Shown here: positions 1 through 5,037 of the stretch, piece after piece | How the letters are laid out: the number at the start of each line of letters is the position of its first letter | Position numbering within the stretch: position 1 is the first letter of the stretch | Assembly: GCA_018061205.1 (NCBI GenBank) | Contig: JAGOUP010000025.1 | Coordinates: forward strand, 1-8,021 | Reading direction: 5' to 3' | Length of the DNA: 8,021 bases | Source: Candidatus Levyibacteriota bacterium | Lineage (GTDB): Bacteria; Patescibacteriota; Microgenomatia; Levybacterales; UBA12049 | Translations under genes and position numbers: made by a program | The notes under the pieces: generated by a model | The model's input: only the letters and a program-made list of their open reading frames with translations | Told to the model about the DNA's origin: nothing | Database searches by the model: none

Positions 1-516
1 AATAGGAAGGACAGATTTTTCAAGAGAAGGGATATGCGTATAGGCATGGTTGGCTCGTTGGATAATGGCTTTTTCTTCGCTCATGCCATAGAGAAAGTGC
101 ACGCGTTTGGATTTGATTTTTCGGGCTAGTGCTGCACAGTGGAGGGTGGAGAAATCCTCGAATCGCCTCATGGTGATAGAAGAAGCTTTGGTTTTGGGTT
201 TTTTCTTCATGTCTTCTTTGAAGTAGGGGGAAAGAGAGCAGAGAATCAGGCCTGCTGGTTTTACTTTCGTAGCAGCTAAGAACCCTATCATGGCACCAAA
301 GGAAAAGCCTAAAATATACTTTTCTTTTGCCTCAATACGGTTGTATTTCTTTAAAAACAGCGCGGTATTTTCTGAAATAGTACTTTGCTTCCAAGGAATG
401 GTTACGAGGATAGGAGCATAGCCTTCGCGTCTGAGCATAGAAGCTATCGCACGATATGCTTTCCCGCTTGGTTTGTGCCTGAATCCGGGAATAATAAATA
501 TAGGTTTTTTCTTCAT
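1..516 (-). CDS. Alpha/beta hydrolase-fold protein, C-terminus cut by window edge
   Basis: An open frame of 172 codons runs from ATG at 516 off the left edge with no stop, so the C-terminal part is missing. The start MKKKPIFIIPGF is the first beta strand plus oxyanion-loop region usual in alpha/beta hydrolases. G70-F-S-F-G74 is a nucleophile elbow with S72 as candidate nucleophile, followed by the hydrophobic helix AMIGFLAA. The later strand VHFLYGMSEEKAI (about 139-151) is where an acid residue normally sits; here it has Glu rather than the usual Asp. The catalytic His should lie beyond the window. No signal peptide is visible, so it is probably cytoplasmic. Substrate is unknown. It lies downstream of, and in the same direction as, a second hydrolase, with a promoter of its own between them. 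Fold assignment is fairly sure; enzymatic activity is inferred. Confidence 0.75.
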   Translation of the reverse strand, partial: MKKKPIFIIPGFRHKPSGKAYRAIASMLRREGYAPILVTIPWKQSTISENTALFLKKYNRIEAKEKYILGFSFGAMIGFLAATKVKPAGLILCSLSPYFKEDMKKKPKTKASSITMRRFEDFSTLHCAALARKIKSKRVHFLYGMSEEKAIIQRANHAYTHIPSLEKSVLPI

Positions 517-525
517 CGTTGGGGG

Positions 526-555
526 ATTATACAATTAGCCACTAGTTTCTAGCAA
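526..555 (-). promoter_or_regulatory. Promoter for the partial hydrolase (-10 TATAAT, weak -35)
   Basis: On the minus strand a perfect TATAAT (526-531) is followed by nine bases and the ATG at 516, predicting a leader of about three bases. A 4/6 match to the -35 box (TTGCTA, 550-555) lies 18 bp upstream and falls inside the CAACTAG heptad array, so the array may contribute to this promoter. No Shine-Dalgarno sequence fits between -10 box and start. Confidence 0.6.
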
Positions 556-566
556 CTAGTAACTAG
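532..566. repeat. Five-unit heptad array, CAACTAG type
   Basis: Five back-to-back 7-bp units read on the plus strand: CAATTAG at 532, CCACTAG at 539, TTTCTAG at 546, CAACTAG at 553 and TAACTAG at 560. The TAG is fixed in every unit while the first three bases vary. Because 7 is not a multiple of 3 and CTAG is self-complementary, the array places TAG stops in all frames of both strands. The stop codon of the RBBP9-like gene (556-558) lies inside it. The same family recurs at 2642-2669. Confidence 0.85.
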
Positions 567-1113
567 CTTTGAGGTGTTTTTTGATGGTAGTGAGGAGTTC
601 GGGAAATTCTTTTTTATCAATTGGCAATCCGAAGTGGCCTTGGTCTGTGTATTCGTGATAGTCTGTTTGGAGTTTTTTGTGGATAAATCTCGCTTCTTCT
701 ATGGGGATGAAGGGGTCATCTGTAGAGGCGAACTGGACGATCCATTTTTGGTTATCCTTTATGGCTTTCCAATTCCAAGGATTAGTAAAATAGCCACTCT
801 GTTTTTCGTCTTCATCATCTAAGTCAGTGTGATACGTACTCACTAATACTGAACCCAAGAGTTTGTGTGTTTCGGCATATCGCATCGCAAGGATGGCTCC
901 AGAGGAGTGTCCAATAAGAATGGTCTGTTCATCAGGTTTCAGACTTTTCAAAAATGGCATCCATACGTTCATCGGTGCTATTTGGTTCTCTGGAAACGTT
1001 TTAGCGATAACTGGCAGCCCCAACTTTTCCAACTCTTTTTTTACAGAAGGTAACCAAAAGCTTTCTGAGGTACAGCCTAAACTTCCATGGAGCAAGATGA
1101 TTTTTGGTATCAT
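556..1113 (-). CDS. RBBP9/YdeN-like serine hydrolase (alpha/beta hydrolase)
   Basis: A complete 185-residue protein, the usual length of the RBBP9/YdeN family of small alpha/beta hydrolases. The N-terminal strand KIILLHGS gives the oxyanion loop. GHSSG at 68-72 is the nucleophile elbow with Ser70. D132/D133 in TDDPFIP is the catalytic acid, and H160 in DQGHFG the catalytic base, so a full Ser-Asp-His triad is visible. The family motif in which the peptide before the acid reads like a 'short lid' is also kept. Family members are cytoplasmic; many lack a known natural substrate, so only general esterase or hydrolase activity can be inferred. The start at 1113 is fixed by a TATAAT box exactly six bases upstream. 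The last codons (KASY and stop) are encoded by the CAACTAG heptad array, so the C-terminal tail may be repeat-derived. Confidence 0.88.
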   Translation of the reverse strand: MIPKIILLHGSLGCTSESFWLPSVKKELEKLGLPVIAKTFPENQIAPMNVWMPFLKSLKPDEQTILIGHSSGAILAMRYAETHKLLGSVLVSTYHTDLDDEDEKQSGYFTNPWNWKAIKDNQKWIVQFASTDDPFIPIEEARFIHKKLQTDYHEYTDQGHFGLPIDKKEFPELLTTIKKHLKASY

Positions 1114-1119
1114 AGAGGG

Positions 1120-1148
1120 ATTATAAGGGGTAAAGCGTTAAGCGTAAA
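1120..1148 (-). promoter_or_regulatory. Leaderless-type promoter of the RBBP9-like hydrolase
   Basis: Perfect TATAAT on the minus strand at 1120-1125, six bases (CCCTCT) before the ATG at 1113, so transcription should begin at or next to the start codon. A 4/6 -35 match (TTTACG, 1143-1148) lies exactly 17 bp upstream, inside the GTTAAGC-type heptads. It is divergent to the PAP2 promoter within the same 65-bp gap. Confidence 0.7.
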
Positions 1149-1150
1149 GG
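1130..1150. repeat. Three-unit heptad array, GTTAAGC type
   Basis: Three contiguous 7-bp units: GTAAAGC at 1130, GTTAAGC at 1137, GTAAAGG at 1144. It occupies the centre of the divergent promoter region between 1113 and 1179. Short, so chance is a larger risk than for the other arrays, but the period matches theirs. The related heptamer TTAACGC occurs twice further on (2029-2035 and 2053-2059). Confidence 0.55.
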
Positions 1151-1163
1151 AGAAAAATAGGAA

Positions 1164-1172
1164 TGTTATACT
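1164..1172 (+). promoter_or_regulatory. Extended -10 promoter of PAP2 gene, leaderless
   Basis: TGT followed by TATACT (1167-1172) is an extended -10 element (TGn plus hexamer). Six bases then lead to ATG at 1179, predicting a transcript that starts on the A of the start codon. No convincing -35 box is seen at 17 bp, as is common for extended -10 promoters. Confidence 0.7.
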
Positions 1173-1178
1173 AGATAG

Positions 1179-1892
1179 ATGAAGAGAAAGTTGGTGGATA
1201 TTTTTGATTTTTCGAGGAGTTCAGAGGCGGTCGTGACACTCCTTTTTGAGATGTTTTTGGGGTTGGTGGCAGTCCTTTCGAGTATTTATGTTTTTTTAGC
1301 ATTGGCTGATGAAGTGTTGGAAAAAGAAACATTTTTTTTTGATAGTATCATCAGTAATTTGGTTACTGCTTTTCGAACTCCATTCATGACCGAGGTCATG
1401 TTGGTGGTCACATTTTTGGGAGGGAATTATTTTCTCGCGCTGGCTATCATCACCACAATATTGCTTCTTTGGAAAAAGCACCGAAAAGATGCCATCATGT
1501 TTTCATTCATTTTTTTCTCAGCTGTTGGGCTCAATCTCATCCTAAAAGAAATATTTCAACGACCCAGACCTGATGAGCCACTCATCATCGAATCACTCTA
1601 CAGTTTTCCCTCAGGTCATGCGATGAATTCCTTTGTGTTTTATGCGGCACTGACCTATTTTGTTTTTCGACATATGAAGAATAGAAAATTGGGAATGCTC
1701 TTTTCGTTTCTGGCTGGTTTATTAGTATTATTGATTGGTATCAGTAGAGTCTATCTTGGTGTGCATTATGCCTCTGATGTGATTGCGGGGTTTTTGGCGG
1801 GGTTGTGTTGGATGGGGGTAGTGATACTGATCGAAAAAACTGTGTTGTTTTTTAGGCTTTTTAGAGAGTTTGAAAATAAAAAGGAGTATTAG
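1179..1892 (+). CDS. PAP2-family membrane phosphatase
   Basis: A 237-residue integral membrane protein of the PAP2 (type 2 phosphatidic acid phosphatase) superfamily. All three active-site motifs are present: K123 with R130-P131 (KX6RP), PSGH at 144-147 with the base H147, and SRX5HX3D at 189-200 with nucleophile H196. About six hydrophobic segments are visible (roughly 21-43, 73-97, 105-122, 148-164, 170-188, 200-219), with the motifs between helices 3 and 6 as expected. Such enzymes remove phosphate from lipid phosphates such as phosphatidic acid, phosphatidylglycerol phosphate or undecaprenyl pyrophosphate at the outer membrane face. The last would recycle the carrier for wall synthesis, but the sequence alone does not decide the substrate. 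The start is set by a TATACT box six bases upstream; there is no Shine-Dalgarno site. Transcribed alone, divergent from the RBBP9-like gene. Confidence 0.92.
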   Translation: MKRKLVDIFDFSRSSEAVVTLLFEMFLGLVAVLSSIYVFLALADEVLEKETFFFDSIISNLVTAFRTPFMTEVMLVVTFLGGNYFLALAIITTILLLWKKHRKDAIMFSFIFFSAVGLNLILKEIFQRPRPDEPLIIESLYSFPSGHAMNSFVFYAALTYFVFRHMKNRKLGMLFSFLAGLLVLLIGISRVYLGVHYASDVIAGFLAGLCWMGVVILIEKTVLFFRLFREFENKKEY

Positions 1893-1907
1893 ATAATACT
1901 ATTTCTT

Positions 1908-1930
1908 GACACTTTTACTGCAAAAGTGTC
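1908..1930. repeat. Perfect 9-bp hairpin downstream of PAP2
   Basis: GACACTTTT (1908-1916) and AAAAGTGTC (1922-1930) form a perfect 9-bp stem with loop ACTGC. A smaller dyad, AGTATTA (1885-1891) with TAATACT (1894-1900), overlaps the PAP2 stop codon just upstream. The hairpin could end or stabilise the PAP2 mRNA, but it is followed by an A-rich stretch rather than a T run, so a classical terminator is not supported. Confidence 0.7.
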
Positions 1931-2100
1931 CAAAAGCTTATCGCCAGCGTGCGCTTGCTAAAAATGTAACTCGTTCGCTAAAAAGAACGACTGCGCTCAA
2001 CTTCGTTTCGCTCCGCTTGTCTCTTTTTTTAACGCTCACTCCTCACATTTTCTTAACGCAATGCTCCTAATGGCGGTAACCCCTAAAATTTTAACATAAT
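1931..2100. other. Gene-free patchwork of short inverted and direct repeats
   Basis: No open frame of note occupies this stretch. It is locally GC-richer than neighbouring gaps. Visible elements are AGCG/CGCT around 1946-1955, the stem TCGTTC (1971-1976) with GAACGA (1985-1990), GCTAAAAA twice 20 bp apart (1957 and 1977), a seven-T run (2024-2030) and TTAACGC twice 24 bp apart (2029 and 2053). The T run after a GC-rich patch could be part of a weak terminator for PAP2. It looks like a repetitive intergenic element or its remains; no RNA family was recognised. Confidence 0.45.
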
Positions 2101-2104
2101 GAAC

Positions 2105-2113
2105 TGATATAAT
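2105..2113 (+). promoter_or_regulatory. Extended -10 promoter of the GNAT gene, leaderless
   Basis: TGA plus perfect TATAAT (2108-2113) is an extended -10 box. It is followed by exactly six bases and ATG at 2120, the same geometry as the PAP2 promoter. No good -35 hexamer lies at 16-18 bp. Confidence 0.72.
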
Positions 2114-2119
2114 TCCTTT

Positions 2120-2662
2120 ATGAAAGATTTGACCAAGGAGATTATTTTTACTGATAGATTAAAATTGGTGGCTTTGTCTGAGGAGTATGCGGCGGATATT
2201 TTTGAGAATTTTTCGGAGGAGATTACGACTTTTATGAATCCACGGTCTCCGAAGAAGATAGAGGAAGTATTGGAATATATTCATACACAGATTCCAAAAA
2301 TGGAACGGGGAGAAGAGTTGCCGGTGATCATACTAGACCTTGAAACGGGGGAATTTTTGGGTGGTGGGGGAGCACATCAGCTGAATACTTCCACTCCAGA
2401 ATTGGGGATTTGGATCAAGAAGTCAGCGCATGGGAAAAAGTATGGACGGGAGGCAGTGACTGCTCTCAAGCTGTGGATTGATGAACACGTACCGTATACG
2501 TACATAAAATATCCGGTTGATAAAAAGAACATTTCGAGTCGGAAAATAGCAGAAAGTCTCGGTGGTGTTGTCGAAGACGAATATAAAAAGACAAATATGT
2601 CGGGGAATGTGTTGGATGAAGTGGAGTACCGAATATATAAGCAATTAGCAACTGGCGACTAG
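2120..2662 (+). CDS. GNAT-family N-acetyltransferase, RimJ/RimL-like
   Basis: A complete 180-residue protein with the length and layout of the RimJ/RimL type (Acetyltransf_3-like) GNAT enzymes, which move an acetyl group from acetyl-CoA to an amine. The start IIFTDRLKLVAL (8-19) is the typical first strand ('T-x-R-L-x-L'). ELGIWIKKSAHGKKYGRE (94-111) is motif A with the pyrophosphate-binding loop HGKKYG. NISSRKIAESLGG (137-149) is the usual N-x-x-S helix end that packs on CoA. The acceptor could be a ribosomal-protein N-terminus, an antibiotic or a small amine and cannot be read from sequence. The start is supported by a -10 box six bases upstream. The C-terminal codons QLATGD and stop are encoded by a CAACTAG-type heptad array, so the tail may not be native to the fold. 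Confidence 0.85.
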   Translation: MKDLTKEIIFTDRLKLVALSEEYAADIFENFSEEITTFMNPRSPKKIEEVLEYIHTQIPKMERGEELPVIILDLETGEFLGGGGAHQLNTSTPELGIWIKKSAHGKKYGREAVTALKLWIDEHVPYTYIKYPVDKKNISSRKIAESLGGVVEDEYKKTNMSGNVLDEVEYRIYKQLATGD

Positions 2663-2669
2663 CGATTAA
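2642..2669. repeat. Four-unit heptad array, CAACTAG type (second copy)
   Basis: Units CAATTAG (2642), CAACTGG (2649), CGACTAG (2656) and CGATTAA (2663) follow one another with an exact 7-bp period. Orientation on the plus strand is the same as in the copy at 532-566, and both begin with CAATTAG. The GNAT stop codon (2660-2662) is the TAG of the third unit. The next 140 bases up to the following promoter hold no other feature that I can support. Confidence 0.75.
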
Positions 2670-2811
2670 TGTAACCAGTGGCTGTTGTTTTAGAAAATAG
2701 TTAGTGAAGATATATTGGTATATTTGCACTAATATAGTAATTTTCTTTGTCATTTTCCGCATTTCTACTGTGAACAGTTTCTATCGTGAGCTTGTATTGT
2801 GCTTTGTATCA

Positions 2812-2841
2812 TTGAATAGCTCAGAGAAAGTGCGTTATACT
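2812..2841 (+). promoter_or_regulatory. Promoter of the transporter operon, leaderless
   Basis: TATACT at 2836-2841 is six bases before ATG 2848. A 4/6 -35 match TTGAAT (2812-2817) lies 18 bp upstream. This promoter decides the start of the membrane fusion protein: the open frame extends upstream to a GTG at 2704, but that codon lies well before the promoter and would not be in the transcript. Confidence 0.7.
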
Positions 2842-2847
2842 GGATAT

Positions 2848-4092
2848 ATGCTGTCTACAGTTTTTGGTTATGTGAAGAAACCATTTGGTTGGTTTTGGAA
2901 TCTGAAGAAGCGCTATAAAGCGGTGGTTATCATCATTCTTCTGATCGGAGGAGGGATCATCAGTAGTCAAATAAGTAGTGCGACGAAAAAACCGGAGTAT
3001 ATAACTGCTGAGGCGAAAAAAACGAATATAACGGAAATCGTTTCTGAAGCAGGAACCATAACTATCAATGGACAAACAGATGTCTATTCTCCAACAAATG
3101 GTATTGTTGAAGAGGTGTTGGTGCAAAATGGTGAAACGGTAAAGGTAGGGCAGGAATTGTTCAAAATAAAAAGTAGTGCAACAGAAACGGAAAAATCAGC
3201 AGCATTGGCTACCTATCTTGCTGCTAAAAGTACGCTCGATACTGCAAATGCCTCATTGTATAGTCTCCAGTCATCCATGTTTTCTCAGTGGGATACATTT
3301 AGGCAGCTCGCGGAAAGTGATTCCTATGAGAATTCAGATGGATCTCCGAAAAATGACACGAGGGCGCTCCCGCAGTACCATATCGCTGAAAAAGATTGGC
3401 TGGCTGCTGAGCAAAATTATAAAAAACAACAGGCTGTTATCTCTCAAGCACAAACTGCACTCAATACAGCAAATCTCACGTATCAAGCGACACAAAATGC
3501 AATCGTGAAAGCGAATGCAGCAGGTGTAATCGCAAATTTATCTGTGAAACAGGATAGTACCGTCAAAGCATATGCACCAACAGCAGTCTCATTGCCACTC
3601 GCTACTATCGCAACATTGGCAACACCTGAGGTCATGGTGCAGCTCAGTGAAAATGATATCGCCAAAGTCGAACCTGGACAAAGTGTGACGATTGATGTCA
3701 GTGCCATTTCCACCAAAATATATAAAGGAGTTGTGAGTAGAGTGGATAGTATCGGTACATTGGACAAAGGTGTCATCAGATATAAAGTGTATATCGATGT
3801 GCTCGATGCTGATAACCGGCTGCGTCCGGGGATGAATGTGGATGTAGAGATCATAACTACGAAGCTATCTAATGTGTTGTCTGTGCCAAATGCTGCTGTC
3901 AAACCATACCAAGGAGGGAGAGCAGTGCGGGTTCCCGGCAAGAAAAAAGGTGAGATTGATTATAAGGCTGTCAAAGTAGGTATCAAAGGAGAAAGCAGGA
4001 CACAAATACTCAGTGGGATAGAAGAGGGACAACAAGTCATCACCTCGCTATCAAATGATGCAACAACACGACCAGGACCTTTTGGAGGATAG
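2848..4092 (+). CDS. MacA/HlyD-type membrane fusion protein (RND/MFP family)
   Basis: The adaptor subunit of a MacAB-like ABC export system, 414 residues. After a basic stretch (KPFGWFWNLKKRYK) there is one membrane helix (about 25-41), leaving the rest outside the cytoplasmic membrane. Residues about 70-107 are the first lipoyl-like half-motif, with SPTNGIVEEVLVQNGETVKVGQ. About 110-220 are Ala/Gln-rich helical hairpin (coiled coil). About 222-258 give the second lipoyl half (ANAAGVIANLSVKQDSTVKA), then a beta-barrel (259-338, LRPGMNVDVEI) and a membrane-proximal domain ending in a Gly/Pro tail RPGPFGG. The start at 2848 is chosen because a TATACT box lies six bases before it and because the added 48 residues from the GTG at 2704 have no family resemblance. 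The ATPase and permease follow on the same strand. Confidence 0.9.
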   Translation: MLSTVFGYVKKPFGWFWNLKKRYKAVVIIILLIGGGIISSQISSATKKPEYITAEAKKTNITEIVSEAGTITINGQTDVYSPTNGIVEEVLVQNGETVKVGQELFKIKSSATETEKSAALATYLAAKSTLDTANASLYSLQSSMFSQWDTFRQLAESDSYENSDGSPKNDTRALPQYHIAEKDWLAAEQNYKKQQAVISQAQTALNTANLTYQATQNAIVKANAAGVIANLSVKQDSTVKAYAPTAVSLPLATIATLATPEVMVQLSENDIAKVEPGQSVTIDVSAISTKIYKGVVSRVDSIGTLDKGVIRYKVYIDVLDADNRLRPGMNVDVEIITTKLSNVLSVPNAAVKPYQGGRAVRVPGKKKGEIDYKAVKVGIKGESRTQILSGIEEGQQVITSLSNDATTRPGPFGG

Positions 4093-4105
4093 GGTATTAC
4101 TATTT

Positions 4106-4211
4106 GTCATGCTGAATCTGATATTTGTCATCCTGAACTTGTTTCAGGATCTAATATAATACATCTGAGATGCTGAAATAAATTCAGCATGACAGGACGG
4201 TTCAGGATGAC
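4106..4211. repeat. Dispersed-type repeat with interlocked 12-bp inverted pairs
   Basis: GTCATGCTGAAT (4106-4117) is the exact complement of 4182-4193, and GTCATCCTGAAC (4127-4138) is the exact complement of 4200-4211. The two pairs are interleaved (a, b, a', b'). Two local hairpins compete with them: 4130-4137 with 4143-4150 and 4170-4177 with 4183-4190, each an 8-bp stem with a 5-base loop. The GTCATCCTGAAC...TTCAGGAT form resembles a repeat I associate with many bacterial intergenic regions. It fills the gap between the fusion-protein and ATPase genes and ends just before the ATPase ribosome site. Confidence 0.85.
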
Positions 4212-4213
4212 AA

Positions 4214-4218
4214 GGGAG
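4214..4218 (+). promoter_or_regulatory. Shine-Dalgarno site of the ATPase gene
   Basis: GGGAG, five bases before ATG 4224. It is the clearest Shine-Dalgarno-like site in the window and belongs to an operon-internal gene, which fits a genome where first genes are leaderless and internal genes use ribosome binding sites. It follows directly after the inverted-repeat element, whose folding could expose or hide it. Confidence 0.6.
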
Positions 4219-4223
4219 AAAGT

Positions 4224-4913
4224 ATGACGCAACCACTTATTCATCTAGAAAATGTAACCAAGCGATATCCACTAGCTGATGGGGAATTTTATCAAGCACT
4301 CAATGGGGTAACGCTTTCTATCAATGAAGGAGAATTTGTCGCGATCATGGGACCATCAGGCAGTGGGAAATCAACAACTATGCATATCATCGGAGCACTC
4401 GATACGCCGAGTACAGGAAAATATCTCCTCAAAGGAAAAGATATCAGTAGTTATACGCCGGATCAACTGGCTGAAATCAGGAACAAAGAAATAGGATTTG
4501 TGTTCCAAGCATTCAATTTGTTACCTCGAACAACAGTGCTCAAAAATGTGGAGCGGCCTATGGTCTATGGTGGTGTGCCACCAGCTGATCGAACAGCACG
4601 TGCGATGGCAGCACTGGAACTGGTACATATCGCCGAAAAGGCACATAATCTCTCAAATCATATTTCCGGTGGACAAATCCAACGAGTCGCTATCGCCCGT
4701 GCACTTGTGATGAATCCATCGATTCTGCTCGCTGATGAACCAACAGGAAATCTGGATACCAAAACATCAGGTGAAATCATGCAATTTTTCCAAACGCTGA
4801 ACAAAGAAGGCCATACAGTGGTCGTGATCACACATGAACAAGAAGTAGCTGACTATGCAAAGAGAATAGTAAGGATTGTCGACGGGAAGATCGTTTCCGA
4901 TAGGAAACGATAG
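4224..4913 (+). CDS. ABC transporter ATPase, MacB/LolD type
   Basis: A 229-residue stand-alone nucleotide-binding subunit that powers the MacB-like permease encoded next. Motifs in order: Walker A GPSGSGKST (43-51), Q-loop Q95 in FVFQAFNLLPRTT, signature ISGGQIQRVAIARAL (147-161, with Ile where LSGGQ is usual), Walker B ILLADE (167-172) with E172 catalytic, D-loop NLD (176-178) and H-loop H204 in VVITHE. Length and the phrases FNLLPRTTVLKNVERP and DEPTGNLDTKTSGEIM are typical of the MacB/LolD/FtsE group. In MacB of Proteobacteria this domain is fused to the permease; here it is a separate gene, as in many other phyla. It acts at the inner face of the membrane as a dimer. Translation is probably from the Shine-Dalgarno site at 4214, on the operon mRNA. 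Confidence 0.95.
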   Translation: MTQPLIHLENVTKRYPLADGEFYQALNGVTLSINEGEFVAIMGPSGSGKSTTMHIIGALDTPSTGKYLLKGKDISSYTPDQLAEIRNKEIGFVFQAFNLLPRTTVLKNVERPMVYGGVPPADRTARAMAALELVHIAEKAHNLSNHISGGQIQRVAIARALVMNPSILLADEPTGNLDTKTSGEIMQFFQTLNKEGHTVVVITHEQEVADYAKRIVRIVDGKIVSDRKR

Positions 4914-4920
4914 GGGTATG

Positions 4921-5030
4921 AATTTTCAAGTAACAATTTTCAATTTTCAATCAATTTTTCAATGAAACAATGTTTCAGACATTGGATAATTGGATCATTT
5001 TTGGAAATTGGCAAATGATAATTGAAAATT
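4921..5030. repeat. Heptad array and palindrome, AATTTTC type (copy A)
   Basis: Units from 4921: AATTTTC, AAGTAAC (4928), AATTTTC (4935), AATTTTC (4942), AATCAAT (4949), TTTTCAA (4956). The centre is a hairpin TGAAAC (4963-4968)/GTTTCA (4972-4977), widened by CAATG (4960-4964) and CATTG (4980-4984). The right half holds reversed units such as ATTGGAT and AATTGGA and ends in ATTGAAAATT (5021-5030), the inverse of the left-arm AATTTTCAAT. It fills the 124-bp gap between ATPase and permease genes. Confidence 0.85.
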
Positions 5031-5037
5031 ATTAGTT

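Noticed and set aside
2024..2030. T7 run as an intrinsic terminator for PAP2
   Set aside because: No strong GC stem directly precedes it; the perfect hairpin at 1908-1930 is over 90 bp upstream.
2704..2847. GTG-started N-terminal extension of the membrane fusion protein by 48 residues
   Set aside because: The only good promoter (2812-2841) starts transcription at about 2848, the extension resembles no MFP leader, and the 414-residue form begins with a normal basic stretch and anchor helix.
3483..3941. 152-residue open frame on the minus strand inside the fusion-protein gene
   Set aside because: It is antisense to a clearly recognisable MFP and shows no domain; it is a shadow of the sense codon pattern.
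4155..4160. TATAAT inside the inverted-repeat element as an internal promoter for the ATPase gene
   Set aside because: It lies over 60 bp from the ATG, unlike the tight geometry of other promoters here, and no -35 box is evident; it is probably part of the repeat's AT-rich spacer.
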